Shown: positions 1 to 12,640 of the stretch, in pieces
How positions within the stretch are numbered: position 1 is the stretch's first letter
How the letters are laid out: the number at the start of each line of letters is the position of its first letter
From: Saxidomus purpurata
Lineage: Eukaryota > Mollusca > Bivalvia > Venerida > Veneridae
Direction: 5' to 3'
DNA length: 64,000 bases
Assembly (NCBI GenBank): GCA_022818135.1
Contig: JAFMSR010000017.1
Coordinates: 7,885,086-7,949,085 of the forward strand
Program-made: the position numbers and the translations under genes
The notes under the pieces: model-generated
The model's database searches: none
What the model saw: only the letters and a program-made list of their open reading frames with translations
Told to the model about the DNA's origin: nothing

Positions 1-1084
1 CATACCTAACACATTTGATAGAATTCAACTTTGTCTAGAATATTTTTTAAAGGCCATGGCCTTACACTTTATGTAGTTGGAGTGGAGTCGAAAACTCAGT
101 ATACAGATTCATATATTTGGGTTGAAACTTTGTTGTGATTCTTCTATCGGAAGTAAAACATTTGGCAAACATCTTTCTTGAAATATTTACGTTTACTTTC
201 AACAATAATACAGCTTTAAACATAAAATACTTACCTTTGATGAAACAGATGAAACATTCACTTTAAACCTATATGCACATGTTCTTGCGAACTATCAGGT
301 GGTACTGACCTGTCCAGAACCTTTCGCTCTAATTACAACCAACGCTGTACCAGTCAATTATTCGAGTCACGTATGCTGGCACAAATTATTTACATACTGT
401 TTATTTGTATAACATTATCTGGTATATGCTTATAAATTGGATACCATCCTAGCAAATTGAAAATCATTCTTGTTTATATTTAATGTACATGTATTACTAA
501 AACGTAGTTCTAAAATCAGTAACATAAAGACCAAAGGAACATTGCCACGCATAGCGATGTGAAAGCACATTCAAGAAACATTTTGAAATAAATATAAGAA
601 TAATACAGTTTTCGTACATCAGGAAGGTCCTATGTATTAATTCTATTGCATTTGTTTTCCAATTATCTTCATGGTACAAATGGATAAAGGCTTCCACAAA
701 GCTGTATCTTATCCTGCTTACTTCATCCTATTAATTCACAAGCTGATATTATAATTTTGCAAAACCGATAAGGGAGAAGTTGTTTTACGTTTTCGTATTT
801 TTTCTAAAAGATATGAAAAGGAACATTACAATTAAACAATTACGTTTTAATGAAGGAAATGTGTATAATCAATATTTTAATGTCTATTTCGTATTATTTT
901 AGCATACAGTTAAAACCATTTTTCTTCGCATTCTAATAACCGCTCCTATCATGTACTTCCGGAAAAAAAAACTATTCCATAATAGGCCGCCGCCGTCATC
1001 GGCGGCGCCAATAACCGGTTTCTGGTTGGTATTCTATTCGAAATGATAACATTTTGGCTCAGTTATGCTTGATCACTGGCCACA
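1..1084. other. AT-rich stretch without recognisable gene
   Basis: No ORF longer than about 66 codons and no recognisable protein similarity on either strand. The only local structure I see is a short GC hairpin at 985-1009, listed separately. Confidence 0.5.
985..1009. repeat. Short GC-rich hairpin
   Basis: GCCGCCGCCG and CGGCGGCGCC are complementary at 9 of 10 positions around a TCAT loop. It stands out because the surrounding DNA is strongly AT-rich. No function can be assigned. Confidence 0.5.
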
Positions 1085-1260
1085 GTAACCTTTGTATATA
1101 AAGAACTCATTGGGACCATTTAAATGTGTTCCTTATATCCGGTGTATGTTATATTATCCACATAGCATTGTTATATTAAATAAAGAAGGAATAAAAACTG
1201 GGCCTAGAATATTTGTTCCTTATATCCTAAATTTCGCTACATTCGGAATAGTTTAATACG
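1085..1260. repeat. Degraded pogo-type MITE fragment
   Basis: Contains AAGAACTCATTGGGACCAT followed by TGTTCCTTATATCCGG, and a second TTGTTCCTTATATCC near 1214-1228. The same words occur in the complete 186 bp element at 51717-51902 and in the fragment at 43678-43800. The termini are not recognisable here. Confidence 0.55.
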
Positions 1261-3479
1261 GAGTTTTCTGTAAATATCAGTCTTTACAATTTGCTCATAA
1301 GCATGACACGTATAGTATACCGACCATGGTATTTCTGTTTTGCATCAACTTAAGTATAAAAATCGGCGTTTTATATCAGTCAAATTCTTTATAAACTTGA
1401 TTCTTAGGCGTAGAACAAAAATGTAAACAATAACGACAATCTTAATGTAACATGTATTTATATTTGGCCCGGTCTTTTTAATTTGCAGTAGACCTATATG
1501 GACTTTAAGATGATTTTTTTCCAGAAAATTTGAAAGTTACCTTTAGTTAGCGTTTATTAATTTAAGTTTTATAGAACATACAAAGAATGTTTTTGAAGCC
1601 ACTTAAGAATTTGTTCGATTTGAGTTGCTGGGACGTTTATAAAATTAATGTACGCATAATAACGTGATTTGATCTAAACATGCTTCCTATACAATACTTA
1701 AGCTTTATTTCTACGATTATGTAAATCTAGTTATACATTAAGATTTAACTGGCCTAATGCAGAGCTTATGCAGAGATAAGAAGCCTACAAGTTATTATGA
1801 TGGCGCAGAAACATGGAGACAAAACAAAATGGCATTCAAATCCTGAAGTATATTCAAGATGTATGAAGCGATCCATTTGTCAGGTCATGCTTCCTCATGT
1901 CTCAATTGACTACCATAGCAACCTTTGAATCGACATTTTCTCGAAGCTGTATCAACACGATAACAGGTAATAGACAGTTTAAAAGCTCTTGGAAAGCGTA
2001 TGTTGATTTTGTTACTATTTCTTGCCGACTCAAAATAAAATGTATTGTATTGTTTTAAAAAATGTAAAATTATAGGTCATTACAGTCACTACCTATAACA
2101 GTTTCACGTACAGCAAACAACAACTTAAAGGCCTTAAAATGCATTACACATGAAATGAGATCGGTATACGTCCACTATGTACCTTAACCTAACGTCTTTA
2201 TATTTCTATGTAGGCCAGTAGCATATTTCGAAATATTTAAATATCTGTATTTGGGAGTATCTGAACTTGTAGAGAGATCTAAGGAAACAATGACGCATAA
2301 TTAATGTACCAAAAACTTTGACATGTCTTTTAAGATTTTAGCGGAATTAATGAATCTGTGAGTGTGAATGTGACATTTAGTGACTTCTGAAAAAAAGATG
2401 ACTAGTCGAAAGTTTGGTAAACGTGATAGAAACTTCATAATATTTGTCCTGGCTTTTATGAAAAGCATTTCTGATTGTCAGTCCGGAAGTATTTTATTTT
2501 CGCAGGGATGGCAAATGTTCAAGGCGTCTATTTTAAGCTAGAAGAGGGAATGCATTACAAAATGCTAGTTAATGCATTTAACAAAATTACATCGGTCTAA
2601 GAAATTGTCTCAATCATCCCACGACAATCCCTTGTTACACATAGGCACACGTAAACAAGATTATAGAATTTCTCTACAGACTAAACTCTCATTTATATTT
2701 CTCGCACCGTTTCACAAATTATTTCGTATCTGTTGCCAATTTCCTGTTCATTTCATAATTATGATCTATTTACTATATTCCATTAATAGCTTATCAGTTT
2801 TACAACATAGTTATTGCATTCAACAATTGAAGTAAGAAAAAAACACGTTAAACACGTGATTCTCCTAATTATTCTTTATTAATAACAGTAATTTAATTAA
2901 ATATATGAGTTCGATTTTCGGTATTCAAGGCGGTTTTCACAGTACATTGTGAAGTATGTATTGTACAATATTAATGAAAGGGGTTTATGCGTTTGTATTA
3001 TGATGGTTTTTTATTAGCACGTTTGTTTATTCCTCTTCCAAAACGAAGACGCCACCGAAAGTTTTGAAAATATTGCATTCAATGTAATCTGCTTAATCAA
3101 AATAAACAATGAAAACCAGAGTGTTTGCTTTCGTTGCTTATAACTTACTACATGTTCAAGAAATTCACGAGGGAGATACAGACTCTTATCTGGTTTGCGC
3201 TCCATTTTGTCTTCTTTGTTTACTTCCAACATATGTTTAATTATATGTTATGTATAAACTAAGTGTCTCATATTAACCTTTTTAAGGAGACACTGCAATG
3301 ATTAGTTTCTGGTCAACCTAGTTTCAAACTGCAGCAATGGATACAGCGACTGTCATGGGTACAACATATTCTTGTTCAACTACATGACATTCACCTCACA
3401 AAATGAAATAGTCGAAGACACTGAAAGAGACACGGTCTCAGCAATATAAAACATCAAAAGCTTCGCTGTAAAAATAGTC

Positions 3480-3605
3480 CTCCTCGGAGACAACACAACC
3501 AATCAACATTTCTGTAACATAACTCGCTTTAAAACCAATTAAAATTACTGTAACATAACTTGCTTTGAAACCAATCAGCATTACTGTAACATTTTGAAAC
3601 AAAGA
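3480..3605. repeat. Short tandem repeat, about 47 bp period
   Basis: Two to three copies of a unit containing CTGTAACATAACT(C/T)GCTTT(A/G)AAACCAAT. Part of it recurs in reverse orientation near 8170-8220, where TTACAGTAATTTTGATTGG precedes TTGTCTCCGAG. The minus-strand open frame over it is a by-product of the repeat. Confidence 0.6.
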
Positions 3606-3701
3606 AAGAAAACCTGTTAATATAGCAAGCACCAAAACATGACTAAAACATTTACATTATACTGAATGTTTGCAAAAATTGATATGTCGAGGAAAGGCTT
3701 A

Positions 3702-3795
3702 ATGTACGAGGGGTGTTCGAAATGTTTCCGAAATGCAGCTATATCTCCTTTATTCAACGAATTGGTATGACAGTATTTAAACCTTAAATGCATTA
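3702..3795 (+). mobile_element. Solitary mariner-like transposon end
   Basis: The sequence TACGAGGGGTGTTCGAAATG resembles the terminal inverted repeats of mariner-family elements that begin with ACGAGGG and run into GTTC-AAA. No matching opposite end and no transposase were found in the window, so this would be a truncated or very decayed copy. Family assignment is by memory of the terminal motif only. Confidence 0.35.
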
Positions 3796-4335
3796 AAGTA
3801 TATTCAAATATACTCTCTTTGTTGTTCTCTGTTTGGTCTGCCTTATCTCTTTTCTCCGCCCTTTCACTTTCCTTTACCCTCTCTGCAACCTCCGCCCGCC
3901 CTAGTCATCGGCTATCCGTTCTATTCGCCGAACAATGCTACATATATATTTCTACTGTGATTTTCACTTTTCACCTGCTTTCCACCTGCATTTCAATTAT
4001 TACTTTCTAGTTTTTCCCTTTGTACTCACTGTCTCTTTTGTTACGCTACTCATTTCTCATCTTCGTGCGCTTATTGTCATGGGACAGTTTTTCCCATAGC
4101 ACTCTACGGTAATCTTTCACAATTTACTTAGCTATTCCTGGACTATAACTCAGCTACTCTGTCACTGCATACTCTGGACACGCCAGTTTATGCCCTTAGA
4201 ATTTCCGTTTACTTTCGGACTTTGTCACAAGTTAGCAGAGACGTACTCGGTACTAATGGAGAAACTTTGAAATTTGACGAGGCAGTTTTTATTGAAAAAT
4301 GATGCGAAATTGCCAGAGATGAAATGCAATGGAGA

Positions 4336-4410
4336 GTCCAGGTTTTGGTGAGGTTTAAACCCTAGACCTTCCGCTCTTGCGCCAAGTGCACTAACCACTG
4401 GGCCAATGTC
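4336..4410 (-). mobile_element. tRNA-derived SINE head, minus strand
   Basis: Read on the minus strand, TTGGCCCAGTGGTTAGTGC (A-box-like) is followed about 30 bases later by GGGTTTAAACCTC (B-box-like), the layout of a tRNA-derived pol III promoter. It abuts the CpG-rich foldback element that starts at about 4408. No acceptor-stem pairing supports a real tRNA gene. Confidence 0.5.
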
Positions 4411-4626
4411 GTCGTACGACATCGCAACAATGCGATACGACGCACGACAGTGCGAAGCGACGCGCGGTATTATGAAACGATATTGTCGGGATGTCGCTCC
4501 GCGTTATCGTGCGTCTTGTGTGCTTCCTTAGCAAGAAATATCGTGATTTCACTTCGCGTCTCTTTAGCGCGATAAATCGCGATGTCGCTTCGCATTGTCG
4601 TAACGTCATATCGCAATGTCGCGACG
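4408..4626. repeat. CpG-rich foldback (MITE-like) element
   Basis: The left arm (about 4408-4472) and the reverse complement of the right arm (about 4560-4626) align over roughly 50 bases; shared words include AATGCGATA(C/T)GACG and TGCGAAGCGAC. CpG density is far above the flanks, and repeated GCGA/TCGC words run across the interior. Probably a nonautonomous inverted-repeat element; the parent superfamily is unknown. Confidence 0.6.
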
Positions 4627-5894
4627 TGGGAACTTTATCAGTCTGAAACTAGAAATCTTTGAGGTCCAAGAATTCATGACAAGACAATCATGCAAAGCAG
4701 AGCATTCATTAGCTTAAAGCAAAACAGCATCTGAATCTGAGATTGACTGATCATTAAACTTGTCCGATCAAGACATCTCATTTTCCTGAATAAATTGTGG
4801 TATTCCTCAGCATAAATATTCAAATAATAGCTTTTACGTTGACATTTACTGCTAAATGATAAGATTGAAGTCCGTTAGAGTCCATGCAGTTTAGCATTAT
4901 GTCTCCGTGTAATGTTGCCAGACAGCATAGGTTATATTATAATTTGAGATCATACTAATACTGTGTCATAACCGCTCTTTTATCTCACTAAACTCGTCAT
5001 TTTGTTCTAGCAGTTAATATCTTTATATGTAAAAACTGTCAAATTCAACTATACCTATTGAGCTTACTGTCTAATTAAATATGAAAGCTTTTCACTTTAA
5101 AGGACTAATAAAAAAGTCCCAAATCAGATTTTATATTCATAAATAAAGGGGGAGAGTTATTACAGAAATGGGTATAAAATCTTGTTACATGTACGCATTT
5201 TCTAGCACAAACAATACAAACGAAAAACGTGATGTTTAATATTCCATTGTGCAGATGCCGGTCATTTAACCCCTATTTCAATTCTCTTCGTAAAATTCAT
5301 TTTGAGTTCACGATCAATTATCTAAACAGTGAATGTAATTAAGCAGATACAATACCATGTATTGTTTTATGTCCAAAATATTTGAAACTGATAAATTTTG
5401 CTTTCGGGCGATATTCGAGGGTATCATATCATGATTTGGAGTTTATATAATTATGTAGTAATAATTTATAATCACAAAGGCCGAAGTCCTGAGTGCTTAA
5501 TAACAAAGCATCTGAACGATACTCAAAAGTAAAATGTATTTCAACTCTAACATGTTAATCTAAACAAAAAGTTTCGTAAGGGTACATTGTACAACTGAGC
5601 TGGCCCATAAAATCGATTCCTCTGATTTATGCAATTGTTCTCTTTAACTCTTTTACAATTAAAGCACAATTGTCTTATTTTGTGATTGTTGTTGCTGATA
5701 TTGCATACGACACCGGAATTTTATTAGATTATAGTACGATTTGTATACTTCACGTGACTGCCAAGACAAGCGTTTTAATACATGTACTGGACAACACGCG
5801 GGAAGGAATTTCGAAAGCTCAAAATAGTTTCGGTGGACTAGCATGACATATTTGTATAAGTTATACCACATTCAAATCCTTTTATAAGAAAAAA

Positions 5895-6055
5895 TGTCAA
5901 TAGTGTCGATCCCCGCTCCTCCGCTAGCATAACTTATGGTCTTTCGGATGAGACCTAATACCGGACATGTACACCTTGTATCTGGAACGATACGCGTTAT
6001 GTATCTTGCAATAACCCCGACACCTAAAATAACTAAACGCTCATGGGGGCGTTGG
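5895..6055 (+). mobile_element. SINE-like fragment
   Basis: GTCGATCCCCGCTCC resembles a degenerate B-box region and is followed by TTTCGGATGAGACCTAATAC, a motif common in the body of tRNA-derived SINEs of aquatic invertebrates. A related GGATGAGACCT motif occurs in the SINE near 33240. Boundaries are uncertain. Confidence 0.35.
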
Positions 6056-6400
6056 TCATTGGACTATCCGGTCCCAACGATAAAACTCTAAAACACGTAC
6101 ATAGTGTCGGAATACACTGTGTTTACAGCCTATATCATCTCCATACTGTGTAGATAAAATGTATGTGACAATAAGATCTTGAGTAAGTTCGTTAATATGC
6201 ACAATTACACCAGCAATTGAGCCATACTGTGTAAAACCTACCATATACTTTTTATATCTATTACACTCATATAAGGAATTGCTTGGATATTCAATATGTA
6301 TCATCATCTAATTGTCTTCTACAAAGATTGTTCAACTTACACAACTTGGGTTAAAATCAACCCAGTCCTGGGAACATGCTATTCTAAATGACACATAATT
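6056..6400 (-). repeat. Inverted copy of the 10250-10530 segment
   Basis: The reverse complement aligns with 10250-10530: shared CATTTAGAATAGCATGT, then AGACAATTAG(A/G)TGATG, then AGATCTTATTGTCA(C/T)A(C/T)ACATT. In the right-hand block this segment directly follows the part matching 5400; here it is about 650 bases away and flipped, so one block has been inverted. The minus strand carries an 83-codon open frame (6307 to 6056), but the other copy is frameshifted, so I do not call a gene. Confidence 0.6.
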
Positions 6401-7600
6401 TAAAATATATTTCCTAGCAGCTGATCGAGTTTGGGTCGGATATCTTGATGCCCATGAACAGACTCAAAGTTATGGGCAAATAACTAGTCTAAGAGTCGGA
6501 ACCCTATCAAGCTCCCTCCTGTGTTTCCATGAAAAGTGTTTGTACCAGAAACTGGGGGCAACCCTGAAAAAAGCTAGAGGGCTAAAGTCAGATATACGTT
6601 TACCCTGCCAGCTTAATGCAAGCTAACAAGCCTTGGTACTATGCGTTTATGATTTCCCACAATGTCTCCACAATCATCCATGTGAACGCAGAGAGAAGGG
6701 GGGTGAAGTGTTTCTGAAAATACCTTTTAAGTGTTTTCTTTCTTTTAAAGATCAACACAAGCCAAAGGAATCTGATAGAAAACTATACAAGAATGATTGC
6801 TGTGAAGTTTGGAAAGCATTAGAAAATCTTACCTTGGTCGCTACTAACGTCAGTAGTATATAATCCCTTTTAACTATCCTTGTGTATCAAACGTTGGTTA
6901 CCTTAGCTTTCCTGCAAGCATAAATAATAAGTACTACCGATGCTGACCGGTCATCTACTCAATTCATGTTAATTTGTTATGCCTAAGGATACTATAGTAT
7001 ATGTGACAGATGCTACAATGGCATGGTTATCGTGGACAATTACGGGATCCTTCGTGTTAACCTATGTATATATAACCAATGAAGTGAGTCTGAGAAAGTT
7101 GATACCTACGCAACTATATATTACATCTTGAGATACCACTGTGGCTCCGTGCTATATGAACAACTAAAATTGGGATTTTTGTACAATATAACAATTTTGC
7201 TGTTTAAATAAGTACCTGTCATTTGACAACATGTTTGTAGATCTGTACGTAGCACCGTTTGAAATAGGTTTATTCCAATCCTTCATGATTGCTCAATAAT
7301 ATTTTCAATCATGAAATGAGAGAAATAAAGGTATTTGACTTATTTTGGAAGATTATTATTTCGAAATCGTAGCAGGTAAAGCTGGGGATATTGGGTTATA
7401 AATCAACCATTATATACCCCACCCTTTCGATTTATGTGGGTTTTTCTCAGCTGCATTTTATAGAGAAAAATGCGCAGTATATCACTTTAAGTTATAATAG
7501 TTCCGGTATTCTATTATTTATATTATTTATGTTTTGGGGTTAATTTGTTTGACTAATTAGTTTGATCAATTATAGGGTATAACCCTTTTTACTTTTACAT
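6400..7600. other. Stretch without recognisable gene
   Basis: No convincing exon or repeat seen. The plus-strand open frame at 6633-6863 has no recognisable domain, no Met-led context I trust, and no splice-site support. Confidence 0.4.
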
Positions 7601-7609
7601 GTGAACTCC

Positions 7610-10250
7610 TTTCAAATATCAGATAAAATATGCAATATATGGGATGTAACTGCATTGAATAAGTTACGCTTATAGCTACAAGTTATCTACCGATTTGCCG
7701 ACCAAAATATGAGCAGTCCTACATTTTCACTCGTAGTTGTTTTCTTTTACTTTAAATCTACTCACAAGGACACTTTGGAAACTATTTTCATAGAATCAAC
7801 CTGCTCGTGCATGACCATTTAAATATAAGAAGTCTACAAGTATTGATGGTGAAGCTGAAACATAAAGACAAAACAAAACAGTATTCAAATCGTGGAGTAT
7901 ATTCAAGATGTATGATTCACTTGTCAGACAATTTCCTTAGAGATGATGCTTCCTAATGTCTTGATTGACTACCATAGTAAACTTTGTTTTTACATTAGAT
8001 CGACGCTGTATCAACACTATAAAAGGTAATAGTCAGTTCAAAAGCATTTGCGAACTTCTGGATGTCAGATACTTCTATAGGAATAATGATGCATAATACC
8101 AGATACATATTTTTTCAGCTTTTAGCGAAATCAATGAGGGTGTGAATCTGACAGTTGTTTCAAAACAAACGAGTTGTGTTACAGTAATTTTGATTGGTTA
8201 TGTTGTCTCCGAGAAAGACTTACTTTAAAAGCAGTGAAGTTTTTTGTGGTGTTCGAAAACTTTACGGAAAGCAGTAATACCTTTTGTTTCAATCGATATA
8301 ATCAGACAATGGTTTGACTGTAAAAACACTCAAGAATATTGAATGCACTGTCTTTTTCTTTTCTACTTGCATTTAAAAGGCATATTATATATTGAATTTC
8401 GCTATAGCAACGTCATGCAGCCATGAGAGAGGGAAATTCCTTCCTTTATCGGTAAATGATCAGAAGGCAGTTTGGGTGACAGAAATTCATGTTACTGCCA
8501 TCAAATTGTGATGAAAACCTTTCATACAATACTGTCATCACTATAATTAAATTCAATCAAAACAAAATAATACTCAATTAGAAGGGAAAGTTAACGTGGA
8601 GAATACCTCTGCGATGGAGTCCTTTCAATTTAACAAATTTGTTTATTGAAAACGTTTAGTTAGTCGCCACACTTGATGCGGAAGACAAAGTTAATATAGA
8701 TCCTGTTGTCCGGCAATAATAGCTTCCGGACAATTTGAAGACATGTATTACCTACTGAGTTAAATGCGTACAGAAACGCAAACAGCACGCTTCTAATCAT
8801 GTTCACTCGGTATGCGATGCAGTTACAGTAGTTAAAACTAATGGAAGCATGTTGTAGCTTACCCAAAGAATAGTCAAGTCTTTTGAACTTTTGACCCGGA
8901 CAAAGTTCATACAGAAATGATTTTTTGCATGGTGACTGGAAATGGCTTGCTTTAACATCAGTCTAAAGTTCCCAAAGATGTCACGCTGAGAAAAGGTTTT
9001 TTGGGACATTTTCAGTATTTTTTGATAATTTCATTGAGAATTTCTGGAATTCTCACATAACTATGTAATTTTTAAATCGATTTTCAAAATACTTTACACG
9101 TATGTCCATCATTGTTAGATAAAATAATACGCACAAGAATCTGGTCTTTGAACCTAAAGTCAAGGTTACATTTAGAGGTCAAAGGTCAAAAACATGAAAT
9201 ATTTTTCATTAGTTGTCATATACAAAAAGGAGGCAGATGGATTTCCAAATAACTGTCGTAAATGTCTGCCATTACAATGTTATGCGCATGTATGAATCAG
9301 GTCCCTAGATTCAGGGTCAAGGTCACACTTAAAGGTCAAAGGTGATAAATAGGAGGAATCCAATTCAAAGGTCGGTTGGGTGGTTACCTGCCTTTTATAA
9401 CCACAATGTCTACTCTGGCACTTGTCTTAACACAGATAGTTCTGAAAGGCCCATTACTAGGACCAAATTAAATTTTCGTTTAAATCTGGAATTGTAACAG
9501 GGAAATACAGTTTCAAAGTAGAAAGGTATAAAAAGATTTGGGTAAGAAGTATATATTTCACCATGTATTTGAAATTGCTACTCTTACGGCAATATTACGT
9601 TGCTATAGCAACTATAGATCGTGCGTATATCCGGAGTTTTGTTCGATCAATACATCTCATTTTCCTGAACAAATCCACAGCAAAAATATTCAAATAATAG
9701 CCTTTAAATTGATAAGATTGAAGGTTATAAGAGTCAATGCAGTAAATCATTATGTCTCCGTGTAATGTTTCCATACAGTATGGCTTATATTATAATTTGA
9801 GATCACACTCTGATTGCTTCGTAGCTGCTATTTTGTCGTACAAAAGTCGTGATTTTCTTCGAGCAGTTTACATGTTGTACTTTCATCAACAACAATCGCA
9901 AAATTACTGTCTAATTCAGTTATACCTAAGCTTATTGTTCCATTACTATGTCAGTTGTTTTTACTTTCACTTTAAAGGGCGAATGAAAAAGTCCCAAACC
10001 ATACTTAGGAGAACAAATTTTACATTCATATTCAAAAGGGGAGAATTATTGCAGCGGTGGGCATACAAAGCTGTTACACATTTCCTGACATAAACAATAC
10101 AGACGAATTGCACGATGTCTGATTTTCTCAATTTCTGTAACCTCTTATTCAATTCGCTTCATACATTCACGATTTGTTTTTTGAACAAAGCTTATGTTAG
10201 CAAATTCAAAACCATGTATTGTTTTATACACTGATAAATTTGAACTGTGT
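7610..10250. repeat. Diverged duplicated block, copy 2
   Basis: Collinear with parts of 1740-5400, and continues into a segment (10250-10530) whose counterpart at 6056-6400 is inverted. Its left part (7610-7800) also matches 11600-11805, giving a third partial copy. ORFs here (for example 9752-10093) are not conserved in the partner copy. Confidence 0.6.
9090..9370 (+). repeat. GGTCA-rich tandem repeat, about 155 bp period
   Basis: Two related units: one ends near 9190 with AAAGTCAAGGTTACATTTAG then AGGTCAAAGGTCA; the second ends near 9350 with GGGTCAAGGTCACACTTAAA then AGGTCAAAGGTGA. This is a common repeat type in bivalve genomes; similar blocks occur in 11990-12640 and 31310-32070. Confidence 0.6.
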
Positions 10251-10690
10251 GTCATTTAGAATAGCATGTCTCCAGGGCTTGGCCAATTTTGACCCCGGCA
10301 ATCTTGGTATAAGACAATTAGGTGATGCCATATTTTGAATATTCAAGCTCTACTCAATTACTCTTCATGGTTTCAGACAAGAAGAATATTAGAGTTTTTC
10401 CTTTAATAAATTTTATAAAAAAAAGTGTATAGTAGGTTTACACACTGTATGGCTCCGTTTCTGATGTAAATGTGCCAATTAACGAACGTTCTCGAGATCT
10501 TATTGTCATACACATTCTATCTAAACAATTAGGAATTTATTCGGATCATTGCAAAAGGGTAGGTGCTATTGTATGTAAACATAGTTTAAAACAGCAGTAT
10601 TTCCCAAACCACGGCCAAAGTTTAGGCCTTAATTGATCTTGGACAAGATTATACTGTCACACACATTCTGTCAAAATAGTATTAGTATTG
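10250..10690 (+). repeat. Partner of inverted segment 6056-6400
   Basis: See 6056-6400. A further weak echo follows at 10600-10680, where TTGATCTTGGACAAGATTA then CTGTCACACACATTCTGTC parallels the GATCTTATTGTCATACACATT of this copy. Confidence 0.5.
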
Positions 10691-11600
10691 ATGCAAAAAA
10701 TGAAAATTACTGAGTGAAAACGTAGTTCTATATGGAAGGTTTCACTCAGCGCTGCTCAGTTTTTAACGGTCCAGAGCAATATCAAGGCATTTTATAGAAG
10801 ACCACAAAAGTTACATTACTGCCAAATTATTTTAAAATCAGGCCAGTTGTTTAAGTTGTTAATACATGTACATGTATGTATGGAAAACTTCCCCCTGGAA
10901 AAGTAGCCATGTTTTGAATGGATCGAAATTGTTGAACGAATGTGGTATCGATAGAGGTCACCAAAGGAACAATTATGTAGAACTACTTTGAAATCTGACA
11001 TTAAACTTTTCGTTTCGATTGCAAAAGCAACCAGACTTCTGTATGGATGAATCCAATTCGACGTAATCTGATAAGAGGACTACGCTACATTGATTGCTAT
11101 GAAAATTGGAAACAATTGCGTAGCGGTATCAGATGAGACGTCGTTTGAAGGAAAACACCGATGACACACGACATACGGCGACGCACGACGGACAGAGTTC
11201 CACCACGATAACTCACCACGAGCACCATTTATTTAAGTCCCAGGATCACATTTACAAGAAGCTCTCATTTCATTATGAATGATGTCTTACTGTCAGAAGT
11301 ACTTTATTTGTACAAAAACATTCCTAACTTTGCTTTTTAAATCGGTAAGTACATTCATTTTGTATAAGAAACATAGCGCGCAGTATATTTGGAGAAAATA
11401 AGAGGATTTCTAGCATCTCTTTTTCTCGAAGAAACAACTTGAAAACGAAAGAAAGGTATACGTCAACATTGTTTTGGAGTGATTAGAACAGGGTTCAACC
11501 AATATATAAATGAATTGATATAACTATATCAGTAAATTCAAACTGTTTCTGAGACTTTAATACCCCAAACTAGGTGATTCAAAACTGCATTGTAAAAGCT
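10690..11600. other. Stretch without recognisable gene
   Basis: No coding signal. A short ACGACGGAC-type tract followed by AACTCACCACGAG (about 11160-11226) resembles the end of the dispersed AGCTCAC repeat described at 47763-48318. Confidence 0.35.
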
Positions 11601-11805
11601 ACATTTGTTTGTGAACTCTTATAATTCGCGTTGTCTACAGTATTGGATGTAACTGAATGGCAGACGTAACACCGGGAACTACAAATTATCTGCCGATTCG
11701 GGAGCCAATGCAGGAGGGTCATAAAACATAAAACATAATCTTTCATTTTCAGCCGCAGTTGTTTTGTTTTACTTTAATCCACTAGCAAGAACGCTTTGGA
11801 AATTC
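11600..11805 (+). repeat. Third partial copy of the 7.6 kb segment
   Basis: Matches 7610-7800: GTGAACTC, GGATGTAACTG, TATCTGCCGATTCGGGAGCC versus TATCTACCGATTTGCCGACC, then GTAGTTGTTTT/GCAGTTGTTTTG and the following TTTACTTTAA. This shows that the 1.7-11.8 kb region was built by repeated duplication. Confidence 0.5.
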
Positions 11806-11989
11806 ATAAATTTGTTTCAAAGATAACGACTATGAAGTGCGTCTTTGCTAGTCAACAGTTGTTCAGTCGCAGCATATTTAGTGCTTGTGGATTTCACATT
11901 GCATTTAAAAATTGTTTAGCTAATTATTGGCTGTTTTTAAATTCCACATTGCATTTAAAAATTGGGTTTACAGCTCAACTAACTTAAAG

Positions 11990-12640
11990 GACATTATCGT
12001 TTTGACCTAAGATCTTCAAACATGTCATCGGTATTTCCATTTTCTTATTTGATAAGTCAATTTAAAAGAAAGATTAGCAGGAGTCCTTATTTTTGGGTTT
12101 TAAGGGTCACAGATAAAAGTCATATTAATTAATAACACATTCAAAGCACACCAACCAAAACCCCCCCCCCAACCCCCCCCGCCCCCCCTTAACCTTGCAT
12201 TTAAATATGTTTCCGCTTAATAACTTTTAAATGTTTTAAGCTCCTGTCTTTGGGGTCACTGGATCAACGTTCAAAGTTAGAGTGACCTTTCATTTAAAAA
12301 CACTCGACAATGCTTTGATATAAAGTCTTCAAACTTGCCAGAATTATAGATTATGAAAAGAGCCCCACCCCCCCCTGAGACTTTTACCGGGTGTACTTTT
12401 TCCTCCCCCCCCTCCCCCCCCCCCCCCCCCCCACAAGGTCAAAGGACAAGGTCGCAGTGACGTCGGGTTTAAAGGACTGTTCCGCTTAATTACTCAACAA
12501 CACTTTTACCTGGTGTCTTCAAACTAACTAGGATTGTTGTTCATAAGAATAGATTGCCGACTATTGATCTCTGGTGGCTTCCGGGTCACTAGATCATCAG
12601 CAAACGTTTGCGTTGCAGTTATTTGGGTTTTACAAATATC
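11990..12640 (+). repeat. GTCTTCAAACT-type tandem repeat with poly-C tracts
   Basis: About three diverged units of roughly 240 bp. Shared landmarks are GATCTTCAAACATGTC, AGTCTTCAAACTTGCCAG and TGTCTTCAAACTAACTAGG, each preceded by a CACT(G/A)GATCA-type and GGTCA-type segment. Two long C homopolymer tracts (about 12162-12188 and 12396-12432) sit between the units and are likely places for sequencing error. Confidence 0.6.

Larger units (their letters stand above)
1740..5400. repeat. Diverged duplicated block, copy 1
   Basis: Three stretches (about 1765-2000, 2275-2380 and 4745-5400) match, in the same order and orientation, 7825-8060, 8060-8165 and 9625-10250. Examples are CCTACAAGTTATTATGATGG versus TCTACAAGTATTGATGGTG, and the shared ATTATGTCTCCGTGTAATGT. 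The first copy is longer because it holds extra material (2.4-4.7 kb), including a SINE, a foldback element and a mariner-like end. No intact gene is seen inside. Confidence 0.65.

Noticed and set aside
6056..6307. 83-codon minus-strand ORF as a gene
   Set aside because: The homologous copy at 10250-10530 contains frame breaks, and neither copy has splice or start context; treated as a repeat.
9170..9190. AGGTCAAAGGTCA, a perfect DR1 nuclear-receptor site
   Set aside because: It lies within a dispersed GGTCA-rich repeat that contains many such words; there is no gene nearby that it would regulate.
9752..10093. 113-codon plus-strand ORF
   Set aside because: The corresponding stretch of the duplicate at about 4900-5230 does not keep the frame, and no domain is recognisable.
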